A stretch of DNA of 53,564 bases from Rhodovarius crocodyli (lineage in GTDB: Bacteria; Pseudomonadota; Alphaproteobacteria; Acetobacterales; Acetobacteraceae): positions 1 to 53,564 of the forward strand of contig CAMDJV010000026.1 in the NCBI GenBank assembly GCA_945901085.1, read 5' to 3'. A model generated the notes under the pieces. That model was not told where the DNA came from. It saw only the letters and a list, made by a program, of their open reading frames with translations, and did no database searches. Every line of letters begins with the position of its first letter. Positions within the stretch are counted from its first letter, which is position 1. A program made the position numbers and the translations under genes. Positions 53,545 to 53,564 of this stretch are shown here, in pieces.

Positions 53545-53564
53545 TCCTTCCCCACGCCGACTGA

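Overview
The window is one continuous stretch of GC-rich alphaproteobacterial chromosome and looks like core genome with catabolic insertions. The evidence for this placement is a CtrA-type cell-cycle regulator, a TIGR02300-type zinc protein divergent from a class II aroA followed by cmk and rpsA, the isoprenoid run xseB-ispA-dxs-tlyA, and secA divergent from a parvulin gene that leads into argJ and a GNAT-Nudix fusion. Solute-binding proteins without permeases sit next to catabolic enzymes, which suggests Acetobacteraceae (Roseomonas-like); that family-level call is inference. I see no phage genes, insertion sequences, CRISPR array, rRNA or tRNA.

Layout. 1-8.1 kb: an ene-reductase, an outer-membrane barrel, an AT-rich repeat locus, two small secreted proteins, and a four-gene catabolic operon (serine hydrolase, TauD-like dioxygenase, CoA transferase, 3-hydroxyisobutyrate dehydrogenase). 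8.1-16.2 kb: glcF, secA, then ppiC-argJ-GNAT/Nudix-cinA-like. 16.2-22.1 kb: two MFS transporters, a TRAP binding protein, fabF, acpP and a small His-rich lipoprotein. 22.4-26.2 kb: the minus-strand operon xseB-ispA-dxs-tlyA. 26.3-36.3 kb: catabolic gene pairs, each with an orphan binding protein, plus xseA, purD, a hydrolase and a small acidic protein. 36.4-44.5 kb: an altronate-dehydratase family enzyme, an M20 peptidase, CBS and CoA-binding proteins, a phasin, a DUF2076 protein, a zinc-ribbon protein, then ftsE-ftsX-plsC. 44.7-53.5 kb: a DsbA-like protein, a gamma-glutamyltransferase-like lipoprotein, an aminotransferase, ctrA, the TIGR02300 protein, aroA, cmk and rpsA.

How the genes combine. 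Housekeeping sets cover isoprenoid precursors (dxs, ispA), fatty acid synthesis (fabF, acpP), aromatic amino acids (aroA), arginine (argJ), purines (purD), protein export and folding (secA, ppiC, dsbA-like), nucleotide sanitation and repair (Nudix, xseA/xseB), and division or envelope growth (ftsEX, plsC, ctrA). Between them are compact uptake-plus-catabolism pairs.

The least explained signal is a composite intergenic element present twice in opposite orientation (about 2481-2765 and 44560-44718). It has two conserved hairpin modules around a variable AT-rich core. Other points for attention are a perfect 13-bp inverted repeat abutting the ribosome binding site of the TRAP binding protein, a gamma-glutamyltransferase homolog with serine where the catalytic threonine is expected, and the ctrA upstream region.
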